A program made the translations under genes and the position numbers. DNA of 36,244 nt from Desulfobacterales bacterium (GTDB lineage: Bacteria; Desulfobacterota; Desulfobacteria; Desulfobacterales; JAAELO01), in contig JAAELO010000244.1 of NCBI GenBank assembly GCA_024226555.1, positions 1 through 36,244 of the forward strand, read 5' to 3'. Below, piece after piece: positions 20,474 through 30,550 of the stretch; the first letter of the stretch is position 1; every line of letters begins with the position of its first letter. Below the pieces are notes generated by a model that saw nothing but the letters and a program-made list of their open reading frames with translations, did not search any database and had not been told where the DNA came from.

Positions 20474-21946
20474 TTAGTACAAATTATATGTATAAATTAC
20501 AGTCTTTTTGGAGCTGAAAATTCCTTTTTTTGAAACAACGGCATAAACAATCTCTTTTTTGCCATCATTATCTATATCACCAACGAAAAAATCGCTTATA
20601 TATCCCGAATGCTTAGATGACTGATACTTAACATCAAATCCCGTTGCTCCCCATATGAAAACCTTAATACTTGTTGCTGTAAATTTCCTCGAATTTGGCA
20701 ATAATGAGGTTAAATTCTCATTATGCACAGTGATCAGTTCTTTTTTCCCATCATTATCAACATCATCAATAAACAGTCTCTGAGACAGGTATTCTTTATC
20801 TTTAACCTCTGGATCATATTTGGATAATACTTTAAAGTATTTATAAGTCCCTCCAAGGGGTTCCGGACTCATCCACAACTCTTTATTGTTATCTCCAACA
20901 GCTTTAATATTATCATCATTTGTAAAAAAAAGAGTTGTAACTTTCTTCTCGTTTGTTACATCTCCTTTAACAAAGGAGTAGAGATTTAGACCATCTCTAT
21001 TGTAAATTTCATATTTATATTTTTTACCATCCCAGACAACTTTAAATATATTTTTTTCATATTTTGATTCATTTTCATATGCGCCTCTTTTGCCCCAGGC
21101 TTTTTTGGTAAGGAGAATCGTTTCACCATTTATTTTTACAGATCTATAGTGATAATTCTGTTCTTTTAATATTTTAACGAACTTTTCCCCATTCCACTCC
21201 ATAACAAAAGAGTTAAGCCTGTTATTATCTATATCGATTGTAGTTACAAATATCTCATCTTTTCCGTTTTTATTTAGATCTATTGCATCCACGCCATAGA
21301 CCTTAAAACTGGTATCGGGGTCAAATTCCAATATTTTCTTAAGTTTATTACCCTTTTTGGAATATATATAAATATCCTGGGATGTTGAGATTATAATTTC
21401 ATTTTTACCATCACCATTAAAATCTACTTTGGTTATAGATGTTGTAACAAAATCAAGCTCACTGCTTTTCCAACCGGGTTTTTTCTTTATTTTGACAAAA
21501 GATTGCTCAGTCTCTTTTTTTAGACCAACTCTTAAGACCTTATCTGTAAAAGAGTTCACATGAACAAAAATGGTTCCTGTTCCAACACCTTTATTGTTAA
21601 GGAAGACTATTTGTTTTTTTTGTTTAACACTTAATAATGAACCCGAAAGCTCATAGTCATTATTTTTAATTGCTATTTTTCCAGTGACAACAAAATCAAA
21701 ACCCTCTTTTCTGGCATGGGAAATCAATTTTTTTGAATCTTTAAAAGATTTTTTTGAGATTATAACAAGTGAATCTTTTTTTAATTTTGATTCAATAATC
21801 TCAGTAATCGAATTTTTCAAAAAAGAAATATCATTTTCAGATTCAGTCTGAAACGGAACAATTAAAACCTTTACTTTTTGCTGTGCATATAGATTTGAAT
21901 TAATCATTAAAACGATAAACAAAAACAGATATAATATTTTTTTCAA
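20474..21946 (-). CDS. Exported FG-GAP/VCBS repeat protein
   Basis: 490 aa with a signal peptide (MKKILYLFLFIVLMINSNLYA, cleavage after Ala about residue 21). Residues 25-150 resemble an envelope domain of alpha/beta type: VLIVPFQTESENDISFLKNS and a GFDFVVTGKI strand. From residue 165 on there are beta-propeller type repeats with Ca-binding loops DFNGDGKNEI, DLNKNGKDEI, DVDNDGKKEL and DIDNDGKKEI. It is probably periplasmic or outer-membrane-associated. The ligand is unknown. The combination of a TolB-like N-terminal region with FG-GAP repeats is seen in Desulfobacterota genomes, to my recollection. It is divergent from the porin gene. Confidence 0.82.
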   Translation of the reverse strand: MKKILYLFLFIVLMINSNLYAQQKVKVLIVPFQTESENDISFLKNSITEIIESKLKKDSLVIISKKSFKDSKKLISHARKEGFDFVVTGKIAIKNNDYELSGSLLSVKQKKQIVFLNNKGVGTGTIFVHVNSFTDKVLRVGLKKETEQSFVKIKKKPGWKSSELDFVTTSITKVDFNGDGKNEIIISTSQDIYIYSKKGNKLKKILEFDPDTSFKVYGVDAIDLNKNGKDEIFVTTIDIDNNRLNSFVMEWNGEKFVKILKEQNYHYRSVKINGETILLTKKAWGKRGAYENESKYEKNIFKVVWDGKKYKYEIYNRDGLNLYSFVKGDVTNEKKVTTLFFTNDDNIKAVGDNNKELWMSPEPLGGTYKYFKVLSKYDPEVKDKEYLSQRLFIDDVDNDGKKELITVHNENLTSLLPNSRKFTATSIKVFIWGATGFDVKYQSSKHSGYISDFFVGDIDNDGKKEIVYAVVSKKGIFSSKKTVIYTYNLY

Positions 21947-22378
21947 AATTAGCTCCTGATTACTGGGGTATTAAAATCAATTTGAAGATTTGATAACATA
22001 TAAATCAATTACTGAAAAGTTGTATTTGGAATGCTCTATCAACAAAAAAAGACTATAATCCTAATTTACAAATTCATTAACAGAACCCATCTACTTCGTG
22101 AACCCGTTCTGTCAATAAATTTTTATCATGATCTTAGAGATGGTTTTTAGCTATTAAAAAGAACACCTTTACTTGACTTTTAGCAGTAGTTGATATTAAT
22201 TAATTACTTAAAAAATTCATTAAAAAAAATTAAAACTGTAAAGAAATTTAAATTTTTCAATGTAACTATGAAAGGAGGGGGGTAAAAAAATTCTTGCTTT
22301 TGTGTAGTTTATTGGAATAAAGTTTTTACGAGTTAAATACTAGAACGTTTTCATAAATAATTATTAGGGGAATTAAAG
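21947..22378. other. Divergent upstream region of the FG-GAP and porin genes
   Basis: No gene. A hairpin ACAGAAC/GTTCTGT lies at 22080-22112. A promoter-like TTGACT at 22173 has only a weak -10. At 22270-22281 there is an isolated GAAAGGAGGGGGG purine tract, in ATG AAA GGA GGG GGG TAA, which has the form of a five-codon leader ORF but nothing supports translation. The likelier porin promoter is at 22312. Confidence 0.45.
22312..22341 (+). promoter_or_regulatory. Candidate promoter of the porin gene
   Basis: TTGGAA (22312-22317) and AATACT (22336-22341) with 18-bp spacing. Both boxes are imperfect. They are placed 38 bp before the ATG, which has a good AGGGG. Porin genes are usually strongly expressed, so a better site may be hidden by a regulator-dependent promoter. 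Confidence 0.35.
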
Positions 22379-23704
22379 ATGAAAAAAATTATTTTAATTG
22401 CATTAGTATCTGTTCTTTGTTTTGGAACTGCTTATGCGAGTAAGTTTGAAGTAACAGGTAATGCTCTTATGAAGGGTGAATATAGAAGCGGATATGAATT
22501 AGATCCAGATGCAAACTCTAAGAGTTTCTATGATTTTGATTTTAATATCTTTCCAAAGTTCGTTGTTGATGAGAATAACTTTGCATTTGCTAAAATCGCC
22601 ATGAAAGATATCAAGCCTGGTGCAGATAGATCTACAACTGTTGCTGCTACTACAGGTGACAACGTAGGAGGAAATGTTAATGAAGAAGATGAAAACATTT
22701 CTGTTGAAAGAGCTTACTTTCAGACAAAAATTGGTCCTGCATCTCTTACTTTCGGTTTGATGGATGGTAGAGCATGGGGAACAGGTTTTGGTGACTCTAC
22801 TGCTGGTGTTTGGAGAGTTAAGGCTGTTGTAACAACTCCAATTGGTGCTGTTGTAGCTGTTCATGAGAAATCCAATGAGAATAGTGATGTTACCGCTAAT
22901 GCAGATAAAAATTCTTCCTTAAACGGTGATGATAACGACATTTATTACTTAGGTTTAATAACAAAGGCTGGTCCATTGTACATTAAGCCTCTTTTTGTAC
23001 GTGCTAACTATAACTCCACATATGCTTATGCACCAGCATGGACAAATCTTGGAGATATGGAAAAAACAGCTTACATTTTAGCTCTTAATGGTTCTTTTGG
23101 TGATATCTCAATTGAAGCTGAATTTGGTTATCAGGATATTGAATGGCAAACTCCTAACCGAGATACTCTTGATTACGATGTATATGGTGCTTACCTTCAC
23201 GCAAGTATGAAAATGGGTGAAAGCACTGCTGGTTTCATGTTTCTTTACGGTGGAACTACTATGAACAAAGCAGGTTCTACATATGGATATGCTTTTGGTG
23301 ATGATGTATGTTTCCTGAATATTCTTGATGATGATATGGAAGTTGGTAGAACAGATTCTACTTATGCCGGCGCTGGTGGTTTAACAATTTATGCTGCATA
23401 TTTCAGCATGCAAGTTATGGATGGTCTTACAATTACACCTAAAGTTGGTTATGTATTAAGTAATTATGCAGATGATGCTTCAACTCAAGATGTAGGTGCT
23501 ACTGAATATTCAAAGACACATCCTGCTGATAGCGTTGATACAGCATGGGAAATTGATATCGATTGTGCTTATAAGATCAATGATGCTGTAACTTATACTT
23601 TTGGAGCTTCATATGCATCTCTTGATATGATTGATGGTATTGCAGATGCAGATGCACCAGATGATATTATCCTACTACAGCACCAAATTAAGATTGTTTT
23701 CTAA
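22379..23704 (+). CDS. Outer-membrane beta-barrel porin
   Basis: 441 aa. The signal peptide MKKIILIALVSVLCFGTAYA is cleaved before SKFEVTG. The mature chain has alternating hydrophobic beta strands, acidic Asp/Asn-rich loops (for example residues 95-110 and 165-185) and a C-terminal Phe (HQIKIVF), the outer-membrane insertion signal. SVERAYFQTKIGPASLTFG near residue 120 resembles the constriction-loop strands of trimeric porins. It probably passes small solutes; specificity is unknown. It has a strong Shine-Dalgarno AGGGG and a strong terminator 40 bp after the stop, so it is a single-gene unit. Confidence 0.88.
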   Translation: MKKIILIALVSVLCFGTAYASKFEVTGNALMKGEYRSGYELDPDANSKSFYDFDFNIFPKFVVDENNFAFAKIAMKDIKPGADRSTTVAATTGDNVGGNVNEEDENISVERAYFQTKIGPASLTFGLMDGRAWGTGFGDSTAGVWRVKAVVTTPIGAVVAVHEKSNENSDVTANADKNSSLNGDDNDIYYLGLITKAGPLYIKPLFVRANYNSTYAYAPAWTNLGDMEKTAYILALNGSFGDISIEAEFGYQDIEWQTPNRDTLDYDVYGAYLHASMKMGESTAGFMFLYGGTTMNKAGSTYGYAFGDDVCFLNILDDDMEVGRTDSTYAGAGGLTIYAAYFSMQVMDGLTITPKVGYVLSNYADDASTQDVGATEYSKTHPADSVDTAWEIDIDCAYKINDAVTYTFGASYASLDMIDGIADADAPDDIILLQHQIKIVF

Positions 23705-23744
23705 ATAAAGTTGAATTAATAGACTTTAGACTGCTTGAAATATT

Positions 23745-23776
23745 AAAGCCCTTTCATTTGAAAGGGCTTTTTTTTT
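23745..23776 (+). terminator. Strong intrinsic terminator after the porin gene
   Basis: AAAGCCCTTTC (23745-23755) pairs perfectly with GAAAGGGCTTT (23760-23770) around a four-base loop, followed by nine T in total. From the other side it could weakly stop gatB transcripts. Confidence 0.93.
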
Positions 23777-23828
23777 GATGAGAAATTATAAAACGAGTTA
23801 TTTTTTTCTAAAACTTAATTCTTAAATT

Positions 23829-25256
23829 TTATATCAACTTTTCAGAAATTATCTGATTTACAACTTTAGGATTTGCAGAACCTTTTGTTTTTTTCATGAT
23901 CTGTCCCACAAAAAATCCCATTAATTTCTTATTTCCTGCTTTGAATCTTTCAACTTCATCCGGGTTTTTTTCTAAAATTTCATCGATTATTGATTCCAGT
24001 TCAGAAACATCTGAAACCTGAGAAAGTCCCTTTTCTTCAACGATAGATTCGGGTGATTTTCCTGATTCAGCCATTTCCTCAAAAACTGTTTTTGCTATTT
24101 TTCCGCTTATTGTGTCTTTTGCAACCAGTTTTACAAGGTTAGCTAAATTCTCAGGGGTCACTGGTGATTCTAATATTGTTTTCCCTTCACTGTTTAGAAA
24201 ACCAAGAAGCGTACCTGTTATCCAGTTACAAACTGGTTTTGGTTCATTAAAAACAGTAAGTGACTTTTCAAAATATGCAGCAAGCTCCCTACTTGAAACC
24301 AGAAGAGTTGCGTCGTCTTCTGACAAATTCAAATCTTTTATGAATCTTTCTTTTTTAGCCTCAGGAAGTTCAGGAATTTCAGATTTTATTTTTTCTATCC
24401 ATTCATCTGTTAAAACAACAGGTAGGAGATCAGGATCTGGAAAGTATCTGTAGTCATGATCATTTTCTTTACCTCGCATGGCGCTTGTTCTGTTTTTATT
24501 TGGATCATAAAGTCTTGTTTCCTGAGTTATTTCTCCCTTATCTTCTTTAACTCTTATCTGTCTTTTAATCTCATAATTAATTGCTTTTTCAATATTTCTA
24601 AAGGAGTTCAGGTTTTTCATCTCTGTTCGTGTGCCATACTCTTTTGCACCTTTTTCCATTATTGAGATATTCGCATCACACCTGAAGCTTCCCTGCTCCA
24701 TATTGCCATCACAAATACCTAAATACCTAACAATGGAACGAACCTGCTTTAAAAAAATAACCGCTTCTTCAGCAGAGCGAAGGTCTGGTTCTGAGACCAT
24801 CTCAATCAGCGGGGTTCCAGCTCTGTTAAGGTCTACTAAGCTAACAGGCCTGTCAGGATCATGGTTGGATTTTCCGGCATCATTTTCAAGATGAATTCTT
24901 GTAAACCCGATTCTTTTCGTATCTCCATTTACCTTAATATCCAAATACCCACCTTCACAAATTGGAAGTTCAAACTGTGTGATCTGATATCCAAGTGGTA
25001 GATCAGGATAAAAATAGTTTTTTCTGGCGAACCTGTTATCTTTTATAATTTTGCAATTTGTTGCAATGGCTGCCTTTGCCGCATATTCAACAACCTTTTC
25101 ATTAAGAACGGGCAGTGATCCTGGCATCCCAAGACAAACCGGACAAGTATTACTGTTTGGTTTTGAGCCAAACTTTGTTGAACAACCGCAGAATATTTTT
25201 GATTCGGTGCTGAGTTGGACATGTATTTCAAGACCGATAACAGATTCAAACTCCAT
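23829..25256 (-). CDS. gatB: Aspartyl/glutamyl-tRNA amidotransferase subunit B
   Basis: 475 aa, full length. GatB binds the mischarged tRNA and activates it in the GatCAB complex, converting Glu-tRNA(Gln) or Asp-tRNA(Asn). Landmarks are the start [14 protein letters not shown], zinc cysteines in [20 protein letters not shown], the [15 protein letters not shown] segment, [32 protein letters not shown] and the C-terminal YqeY-like tail [19 protein letters not shown]. gatC and gatA are not adjacent. Together with gltX at 34.5 kb this suggests indirect Gln-tRNA synthesis with a non-discriminating GluRS, which is inference. Confidence 0.97.
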   Translation of the reverse strand: MEFESVIGLEIHVQLSTESKIFCGCSTKFGSKPNSNTCPVCLGMPGSLPVLNEKVVEYAAKAAIATNCKIIKDNRFARKNYFYPDLPLGYQITQFELPICEGGYLDIKVNGDTKRIGFTRIHLENDAGKSNHDPDRPVSLVDLNRAGTPLIEMVSEPDLRSAEEAVIFLKQVRSIVRYLGICDGNMEQGSFRCDANISIMEKGAKEYGTRTEMKNLNSFRNIEKAINYEIKRQIRVKEDKGEITQETRLYDPNKNRTSAMRGKENDHDYRYFPDPDLLPVVLTDEWIEKIKSEIPELPEAKKERFIKDLNLSEDDATLLVSSRELAAYFEKSLTVFNEPKPVCNWITGTLLGFLNSEGKTILESPVTPENLANLVKLVAKDTISGKIAKTVFEEMAESGKSPESIVEEKGLSQVSDVSELESIIDEILEKNPDEVERFKAGNKKLMGFFVGQIMKKTKGSANPKVVNQIISEKLI

Positions 25257-25410
25257 TTTTTATCCTTTTTTTATAAAAATTGAGAAATGTTAGAAAATTT
25301 TTTTACTATAATATAGATGTAAATTTGAATTATTCAATATGAAAGTTGTAAAGGTTTAATCTTTTTTCAGGAGTGGATATCGAAATGATTTTAATTTATA
25401 TAAAAAGAAC

Positions 25411-25466
25411 ATGGATTCCCGAATCGGATTTGGAACAAAAACATTCCAAATCTTCTCGGGAATGAC
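25411..25466 (-). repeat. ATTCCCGA/TCGGGAAT palindromic repeat R2
   Basis: Read on the minus strand it starts GTCATTCCCGAGAAG and ends TTCGGGAATCCAT. Its first 30 bases are identical to R3. Inner arms ATTTGGAATG and GTTCCAAAT also pair. A fragment, TTATTCCCGAGAATTC (minus), follows at 25532-25547. The 25257-25572 gap holds this repeat and otherwise AT-rich sequence. Confidence 0.8.
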
Positions 25467-25572
25467 AACCAATTGTTGATTGACTGCAACTGTTAAAATA
25501 AAGATGAATAATAAATGAGCTTTAATTATGAATTCTCGGGAATAACTTCAGGCATAATGGTAACTATCAAAA

Positions 25573-25863
25573 TCAAGATAATATATTGTATAGATCATTC
25601 CAGTTATAGTTATCTTTCTCAATTAGATTGATTTTCCATTGGCGATTCCATTTTTTAATCTGTTTTTCTCTAATTATTGCATTTTCCATAGTTAGATGTA
25701 TTTCAAAATATACAAGATTTTTAATTTGATATCTTTTTGAAAATCCTGACACATCTCCATTTTTATGTTGAAATACTCTTTTTATGAGATTACTGGTAAC
25801 TCCTGTATACAAAGTACCATTTTTCTTATTTGCCAGAATATAAACACATGGTTGCCTTTCCAT
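25573..25863 (-). CDS. Small GIY-YIG endonuclease (UPF0213-like)
   Basis: 96 aa consisting of one GIY-YIG domain. YIL (8-10) and LYTGV (18-22) form the signature, R29 is the catalytic arginine position and E66 in REKQIKKW is the metal ligand. A W-rich tail ends QWKINLIEKDNYNWNDLYN. All key residues are intact, so it is likely a DNA-nicking or cleaving enzyme. The start ATG has AGGT nine bases upstream. It is flanked by inverted copies of the ATTCCCGA palindrome, R2 on the left and R3 on the right, and a fragment lies just beyond its stop. This suggests the gene and repeat travel or evolve together, which is inference. Confidence 0.9.
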   Translation of the reverse strand: MERQPCVYILANKKNGTLYTGVTSNLIKRVFQHKNGDVSGFSKRYQIKNLVYFEIHLTMENAIIREKQIKKWNRQWKINLIEKDNYNWNDLYNILS

Positions 25864-26001
25864 AATTAAGACCTAAATTTTTTTGTTCAAACCACTAAAT
25901 TTAACTATAATTACTGTTATTTAAAAACAATCAGCTCGTTACTTTAATAAGACTACGTAGAATAAAATTACAACCAAAATTCTTAGCCTTACGACACCGT
26001 T

Positions 26002-26056
26002 GTCATTCCCGAGAAGATTTGGAATGTTTTTTTACAAATCTGAGTCGGGAATCTAT
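26002..26056 (+). repeat. ATTCCCGA/TCGGGAAT palindromic repeat R3
   Basis: GTCATTCCCGAGAAGATTTG to GAGTCGGGAATCTAT. AGATTTG and CAAATCT pair inside the outer ATTCCCGA/TCGGGAAT stem. It is in opposite orientation to R2, so R2 and R3 face outward around the GIY-YIG gene. Confidence 0.8.
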
Positions 26057-26101
26057 AGGTTCCACTTAAGTTATAGAAAAGGTTCCAATCTGGAAAGGTC
26101 T

Positions 26102-26266
26102 TCACTTTGTGGATTGTCGCTTTTTGAATGCATCTCTCAACTCCAAAACTGCTCGCACCGCATTATCGTTAGCTTTTAATCGTTCCTCCGGCGTCATTTT
26201 CAAATACATGGCAACCAGTCCTTTATCCACAGTAGAGCTATTGTCTGCACCTAATGTTTTGACCAT
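26102..26266 (-). CDS. Small 54-aa protein of unknown function
   Basis: Read directly from the minus strand. ATG 26266 follows AAAGGA at about eight bases. The product begins MVKTLGADNSSTVDKG, continues MTPEERLKANDNAVRAVLEL and ends RDAFKKRQSTK. The plus-strand frame over the same bases lacks any start signal. The PEERL...NDNAV...LELRDAF pattern looks like a conserved helical small protein of the kind found beside restriction, toxin-antitoxin or nuclease genes. I recognise no named family. It is the first minus-strand gene upstream of the GIY-YIG gene, 238 bp away with R3 between them. Confidence 0.75.
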   Translation of the reverse strand: MVKTLGADNSSTVDKGLVAMYLKMTPEERLKANDNAVRAVLELRDAFKKRQSTK

Positions 26267-26361
26267 TTTAATATCCTTTATAAATACTTTTCTATAGTCT
26301 AAACTTATTGTTTTTAATCAAAAAAAGCAATTCAGGATTTCAATATAATATTCTTCAATAT

Positions 26362-26391
26362 TTGACAAAAACAAATCATTACATGTATTAA
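26362..26391 (+). promoter_or_regulatory. Candidate promoter of the DUF2065-queA run
   Basis: TTGACA (26362-26367) with TATTAA (26386-26391), 18-bp spacing. The leader would be about 155 nt and would contain structured repeat copy 6 in antisense orientation. Confidence 0.45.
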
Positions 26392-26456
26392 GTGTTTAAA
26401 ATTGATCGGAATTTTAACAGTTAACACTTTATTTGAATTGTTGAGTTTGCTGCAAA

Positions 26457-26516
26457 TACAAGGCTCCGAGCTATGAAGCTGTACGTTTTTTGTACCGCGA
26501 TTGGCTCGAAACGCAG
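26457..26516 (-). repeat. CTGCGTTA/GCCTTGTA structured repeat, copy 6 (60-nt class)
   Basis: On the minus strand it starts CTGCGTTTCGAGCC and ends GGAGCCTTGTA. CGAGC pairs with GCTCG and an inner GTAC with GTAC. Compared with copy 3 the second stem pair changes from A-T (CAAGC/GCTTG) to G-C (CGAGC/GCTCG), a compensatory change. It does not follow a minus-strand gene. Confidence 0.8.
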
Positions 26517-26553
26517 GATTTGTTGTGAAATCGACAATTCTTTAGGCGATTAA

Positions 26554-26745
26554 ATGGATATAGATTTTATATTATGCGTGCTTGGGATGGTGATGATAAT
26601 CGAGGGCCTACCTCACTTTACATTCCCATCAAAAATGAAAAGTTATATGAAGCAGCTATCTGAACTTCCTGAAAAAACTCTCAGGATTTTAGGATTGATA
26701 CTTATGGCTATCGGACTTGCTTTCGTATATTTTGGAAAGGCTTAG
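26554..26745 (+). CDS. DUF2065-family small membrane protein
   Basis: 63 aa with two hydrophobic segments, at about residues 4-20 (FILCVLGMVMIIEGLPHF) and 42-60 (RILGLILMAIGLAFVYFG), separated by a short basic/acidic loop. The EGL after the first helix and the GL...IG pattern in the second are typical of DUF2065/YjeT. It is an inner-membrane protein of unknown role. queA begins six bases after its stop, so they should be co-transcribed. AGGCG lies upstream of the ATG. Confidence 0.85.
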   Translation: MDIDFILCVLGMVMIIEGLPHFTFPSKMKSYMKQLSELPEKTLRILGLILMAIGLAFVYFGKA

Positions 26746-26751
26746 ATTTAT

Positions 26752-27798
26752 ATGTACGATTTAAAGGATTATGATTACGAACTTCCTGAAGATTTGATAG
26801 CACATAATCCAAAAGATAAAAGAGATAGTTCATCCCTTTTATGTTTAGACAGAGAAACGGGCGTTACTAACCACAAAGTTTTTACTGATATTATTGATTT
26901 CTTTAAACCAGGTGACACGCTTGTTTTAAACAATACAAGAGTTGTACCTGCAAGACTTTATGGGAAAAAAGAGACCGGTGGTAAAATTGAGATTCTTATT
27001 CTTGATTATATAAAAGGTATCGAAAAACTGAATAAAAATGGTTTTTTTGAATGTGACTGTTTGGTTAAGGCTTCCAAAAGACCTGCAGTGGATTCAACTC
27101 TATATTTTGATGGCTTTACAGCAGTGGTTACAGATTTCAAAAATGGTGTTTCAACCTTAAGGTTCGATAGCTCAGAGATTGAAAATATACTTGAAGAGAA
27201 AGGTGAACTTCCTTTACCTCATTATATAAATAAAGATGAGGAGCGGGATGACAGGACTAAATATCAAACAGTATATGCAAAAGAGAAAGGTGCTGTGGCA
27301 GCCCCAACAGCCGGGCTTCATTTTACTGATGAACTTCTTTCAAAACTCAAAGACAAAGGTGTTGATATAACATATGTAACTCTCCATGTGGGTTATGGAA
27401 CTTTCGTACCTGTTAGAGTTTCTGATATTCGTGATCACAAAATGCACTCTGAATTTTTTACTGTTTCAAAAGAAACTGCTGATATTGTTAATAGTGCAAA
27501 AAAAGATGGTCGAAGAGTTATCGCTGTGGGTACAACATCTGTAAGAACTCTGGAATATGCATCAAAAGAGACTGGAATTGTTCAGCCCGGCTCAGGGAGT
27601 TGTGATCTGTTTATATATCCGGGATTTAAGTTTAATATAGTTGATGCAGTTATAACTAATTTTCATTTGCCTGAGTCTACGTTAATGATGCTTATTTCTG
27701 CTTTTGCGGGGCGTGAAAATGTTATGAAGGCGTACAAAGAAGCTATCAAAAATGAATATAGGTTCTTTAGTTACGGAGACTCAATGCTAATTATTTAA
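26752..27798 (+). CDS. queA: S-adenosylmethionine:tRNA ribosyltransferase-isomerase
   Basis: 348 aa, full length. It converts preQ1-modified tRNA to epoxyqueuosine using the ribosyl group of SAM. Landmarks are YDYELPEDLIAHNP at the start, LVLNNTRVVPARLYG, GAVAAPTAGLHFT, YVTLHVGYGTFVPV, HSEFFTVS, GTTSVRTLEYA and TNFHLPESTLMMLISAFAG. It follows the DUF2065 gene by six bases. tgt follows about 225 bp later with structured repeat copy 7 between, placing two consecutive queuosine genes in one direction. Confidence 0.97.
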   Translation: MYDLKDYDYELPEDLIAHNPKDKRDSSSLLCLDRETGVTNHKVFTDIIDFFKPGDTLVLNNTRVVPARLYGKKETGGKIEILILDYIKGIEKLNKNGFFECDCLVKASKRPAVDSTLYFDGFTAVVTDFKNGVSTLRFDSSEIENILEEKGELPLPHYINKDEERDDRTKYQTVYAKEKGAVAAPTAGLHFTDELLSKLKDKGVDITYVTLHVGYGTFVPVRVSDIRDHKMHSEFFTVSKETADIVNSAKKDGRRVIAVGTTSVRTLEYASKETGIVQPGSGSCDLFIYPGFKFNIVDAVITNFHLPESTLMMLISAFAGRENVMKAYKEAIKNEYRFFSYGDSMLII

Positions 27799-27817
27799 CG
27801 ATTGGCTTTTTGTTAAA

Positions 27818-27897
27818 TACTGCGTTATAAAAAGAGAATAAACTTCGAAATATTAAAAACATATTACTTCAGTTTATTATCTTTTCAGTGTCTTGTA
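27818..27897 (+). repeat. CTGCGTTA/GCCTTGTA structured repeat, copy 7 (80-nt class)
   Basis: TACTGCGTTATA to GTGTCTTGTA. AAAAGAGAATAAACT pairs with AGTTTATTATCTTTT with one mismatch. The loop is TCGAAATATT...ATATTACTTC. It lies 19 bp after the queA stop, in the same sense. Confidence 0.8.
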
Positions 27898-28001
27898 TTT
27901 ATTCAAAAAATCCAAAGTTAAATATAATCAGGAATATATTTCTTAAACCATAGAGTTTTTGATCAATCTTTTTGCAAAAAGATTGCCGTCGGAGACTTTA
28001 A

Positions 28002-29129
<1,128 letters not shown>

Positions 29130-29166
29130 TGACAGGGTACTAATTAGTAAAAAGGGGTAACTAAAA

Positions 29167-30345
29167 ATGACTGTTTCAGAAAAAATAAATGCTATCGCAA
29201 CGAAATCATCCTGGATTAGAAAAATGTTTGAAGAGGGAAATCGTTTAAAAACTCTTCATGGAGCGGATAAAGTTTTTGATTTCAGTCTTGGAAATCCAAA
29301 TCTTCTCCCTCCAGATGCATTCAAAGAGGTTTTAAAAGAAGTAGCTTCTGATAAAGGTGCTGTTCATTCATATATGCCCAATGTTGGTTACCCAGATACC
29401 AGAGCAGCAGTGGCTGTAACTGTTTCAAAAGAGCAGGGGGTTACCTTAACTGAAAATGAGATAATAATGACATGTGGTGCAGCTGGAGCTCTTAATGTAA
29501 TTTTTAAAACCGTTTTAAATCCCGGTGATGAAATAATATCTCCTGTTCCACACTTTGTTGAATATGGATTCTATGCTGATAACCATGGGGGAACCCTTGT
29601 AAAAGTTCCAACAAATGAAGACTTTACTCTTGATATTAAAGCTATAGAATCTGAAATAAACCCAAAGACAAAAATTGTTCTGATAAATTCTCCAAACAAT
29701 CCTACGGGTCAGATTTATTCAAAAGAAAGCCTTGATCAACTGGGCGCTCTCTTAAGAGAAAAAAACAAAGAGTTTAATACTACTATCTATTTAGTATCTG
29801 ATGAACCATATAGAAAAGTTGTCTATGACAATGCCGTTGTTCCAGGTATTTTTGAAAGTTATGATGAGTCGATAGTTGCTACTTCCTATTCAAAAGATAT
29901 CTCAATCCCAGGTGAAAGAATTGGCTTTCTTGCAGTAAATCCAAAGGCAAAATATAAAGACCAGATTTATGGTGGTTTTGCTCTTTCAAACAGAATTCTT
30001 GGATATGTAAATGCACCAGCTCTTATGCAGAGAGTTATAGCAAAGGTTCAGGGGTTAAGTGTTGATATCGATCTTTACAAAAGAAAAAGAGATCTTTTCT
30101 GTGAAGGTCTTAAAGATGCAGGATATGATTTTACAGTTCCACCCGGAGCTTTCTATCTGTTTCCAAAATCACCAATAGCAGATGATGTCAAATTTGTTCA
30201 GGCTCTTCAGGAAGAGTTGATTCTAACTGTTCCGGGAAGTGGTTTTGCAGGTCCTGGTTATTTTAGAATAGCTTATTGTGTGGATGACAAATCCATTGAA
30301 AACTCTATTTCCGGTTTCAAAAAAGTGATGGCCAAATTCAGCTAA
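29167..30345 (+). CDS. PLP-dependent aminotransferase, class I/II
   Basis: 392 aa. The fold-type I aspartate aminotransferase-like core is complete. Landmarks are FSLGNPNLLPP near residue 40, TCGAAGALNVIFKTVLNPGD (cofactor phosphate region), INSPNNPTGQIYS, LVSDEPYRK (Asp contacting the pyridine nitrogen) and the Schiff-base lysine in TSYSKDISIPGERIG, with FRIAYCVDD (substrate-carboxylate Arg) near the end. The substrate cannot be assigned. Candidates are Asp, Ala or aromatic amino acids. AAGGGG precedes the ATG. It begins 37 bp after tgt. Confidence 0.93.
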   Translation: MTVSEKINAIATKSSWIRKMFEEGNRLKTLHGADKVFDFSLGNPNLLPPDAFKEVLKEVASDKGAVHSYMPNVGYPDTRAAVAVTVSKEQGVTLTENEIIMTCGAAGALNVIFKTVLNPGDEIISPVPHFVEYGFYADNHGGTLVKVPTNEDFTLDIKAIESEINPKTKIVLINSPNNPTGQIYSKESLDQLGALLREKNKEFNTTIYLVSDEPYRKVVYDNAVVPGIFESYDESIVATSYSKDISIPGERIGFLAVNPKAKYKDQIYGGFALSNRILGYVNAPALMQRVIAKVQGLSVDIDLYKRKRDLFCEGLKDAGYDFTVPPGAFYLFPKSPIADDVKFVQALQEELILTVPGSGFAGPGYFRIAYCVDDKSIENSISGFKKVMAKFS

Positions 30346-30550
30346 AACCAATTGTTATAACATGTATTATTACGTACTTACAATTTTGTTAAAATGCATT
30401 CATTTACTAAACATCTCTTTTGTCTTGACATTTTTCCGAGAGTGTACAAATGTTAGAATTCGCATTAAAAAAGATGTATGGGCCGATTTTAAATAAAATC
30501 AATTATTTATAATCATATCTTTTAATTTTAAACTAAATTTTAAAAAGAAT

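Noticed and set aside
22264-22284. Five-codon leader ORF around the GAAAGGAGGGGGG tract
   Set aside because: The purine tract is striking, but there is no attenuator-like hairpin after it and no amino-acid logic, so I only note it in the gap description.
22499-22864. 121-codon minus-strand frame inside the porin gene
   Set aside because: Rich in Ser, Asn and Cys as expected for antisense of a porin. No Shine-Dalgarno.
26109-26297. 62-codon plus-strand frame opposite the 54-aa gene
   Set aside because: No ribosome-binding site. The minus-strand frame has AAAGGA at ideal spacing and a more protein-like sequence.
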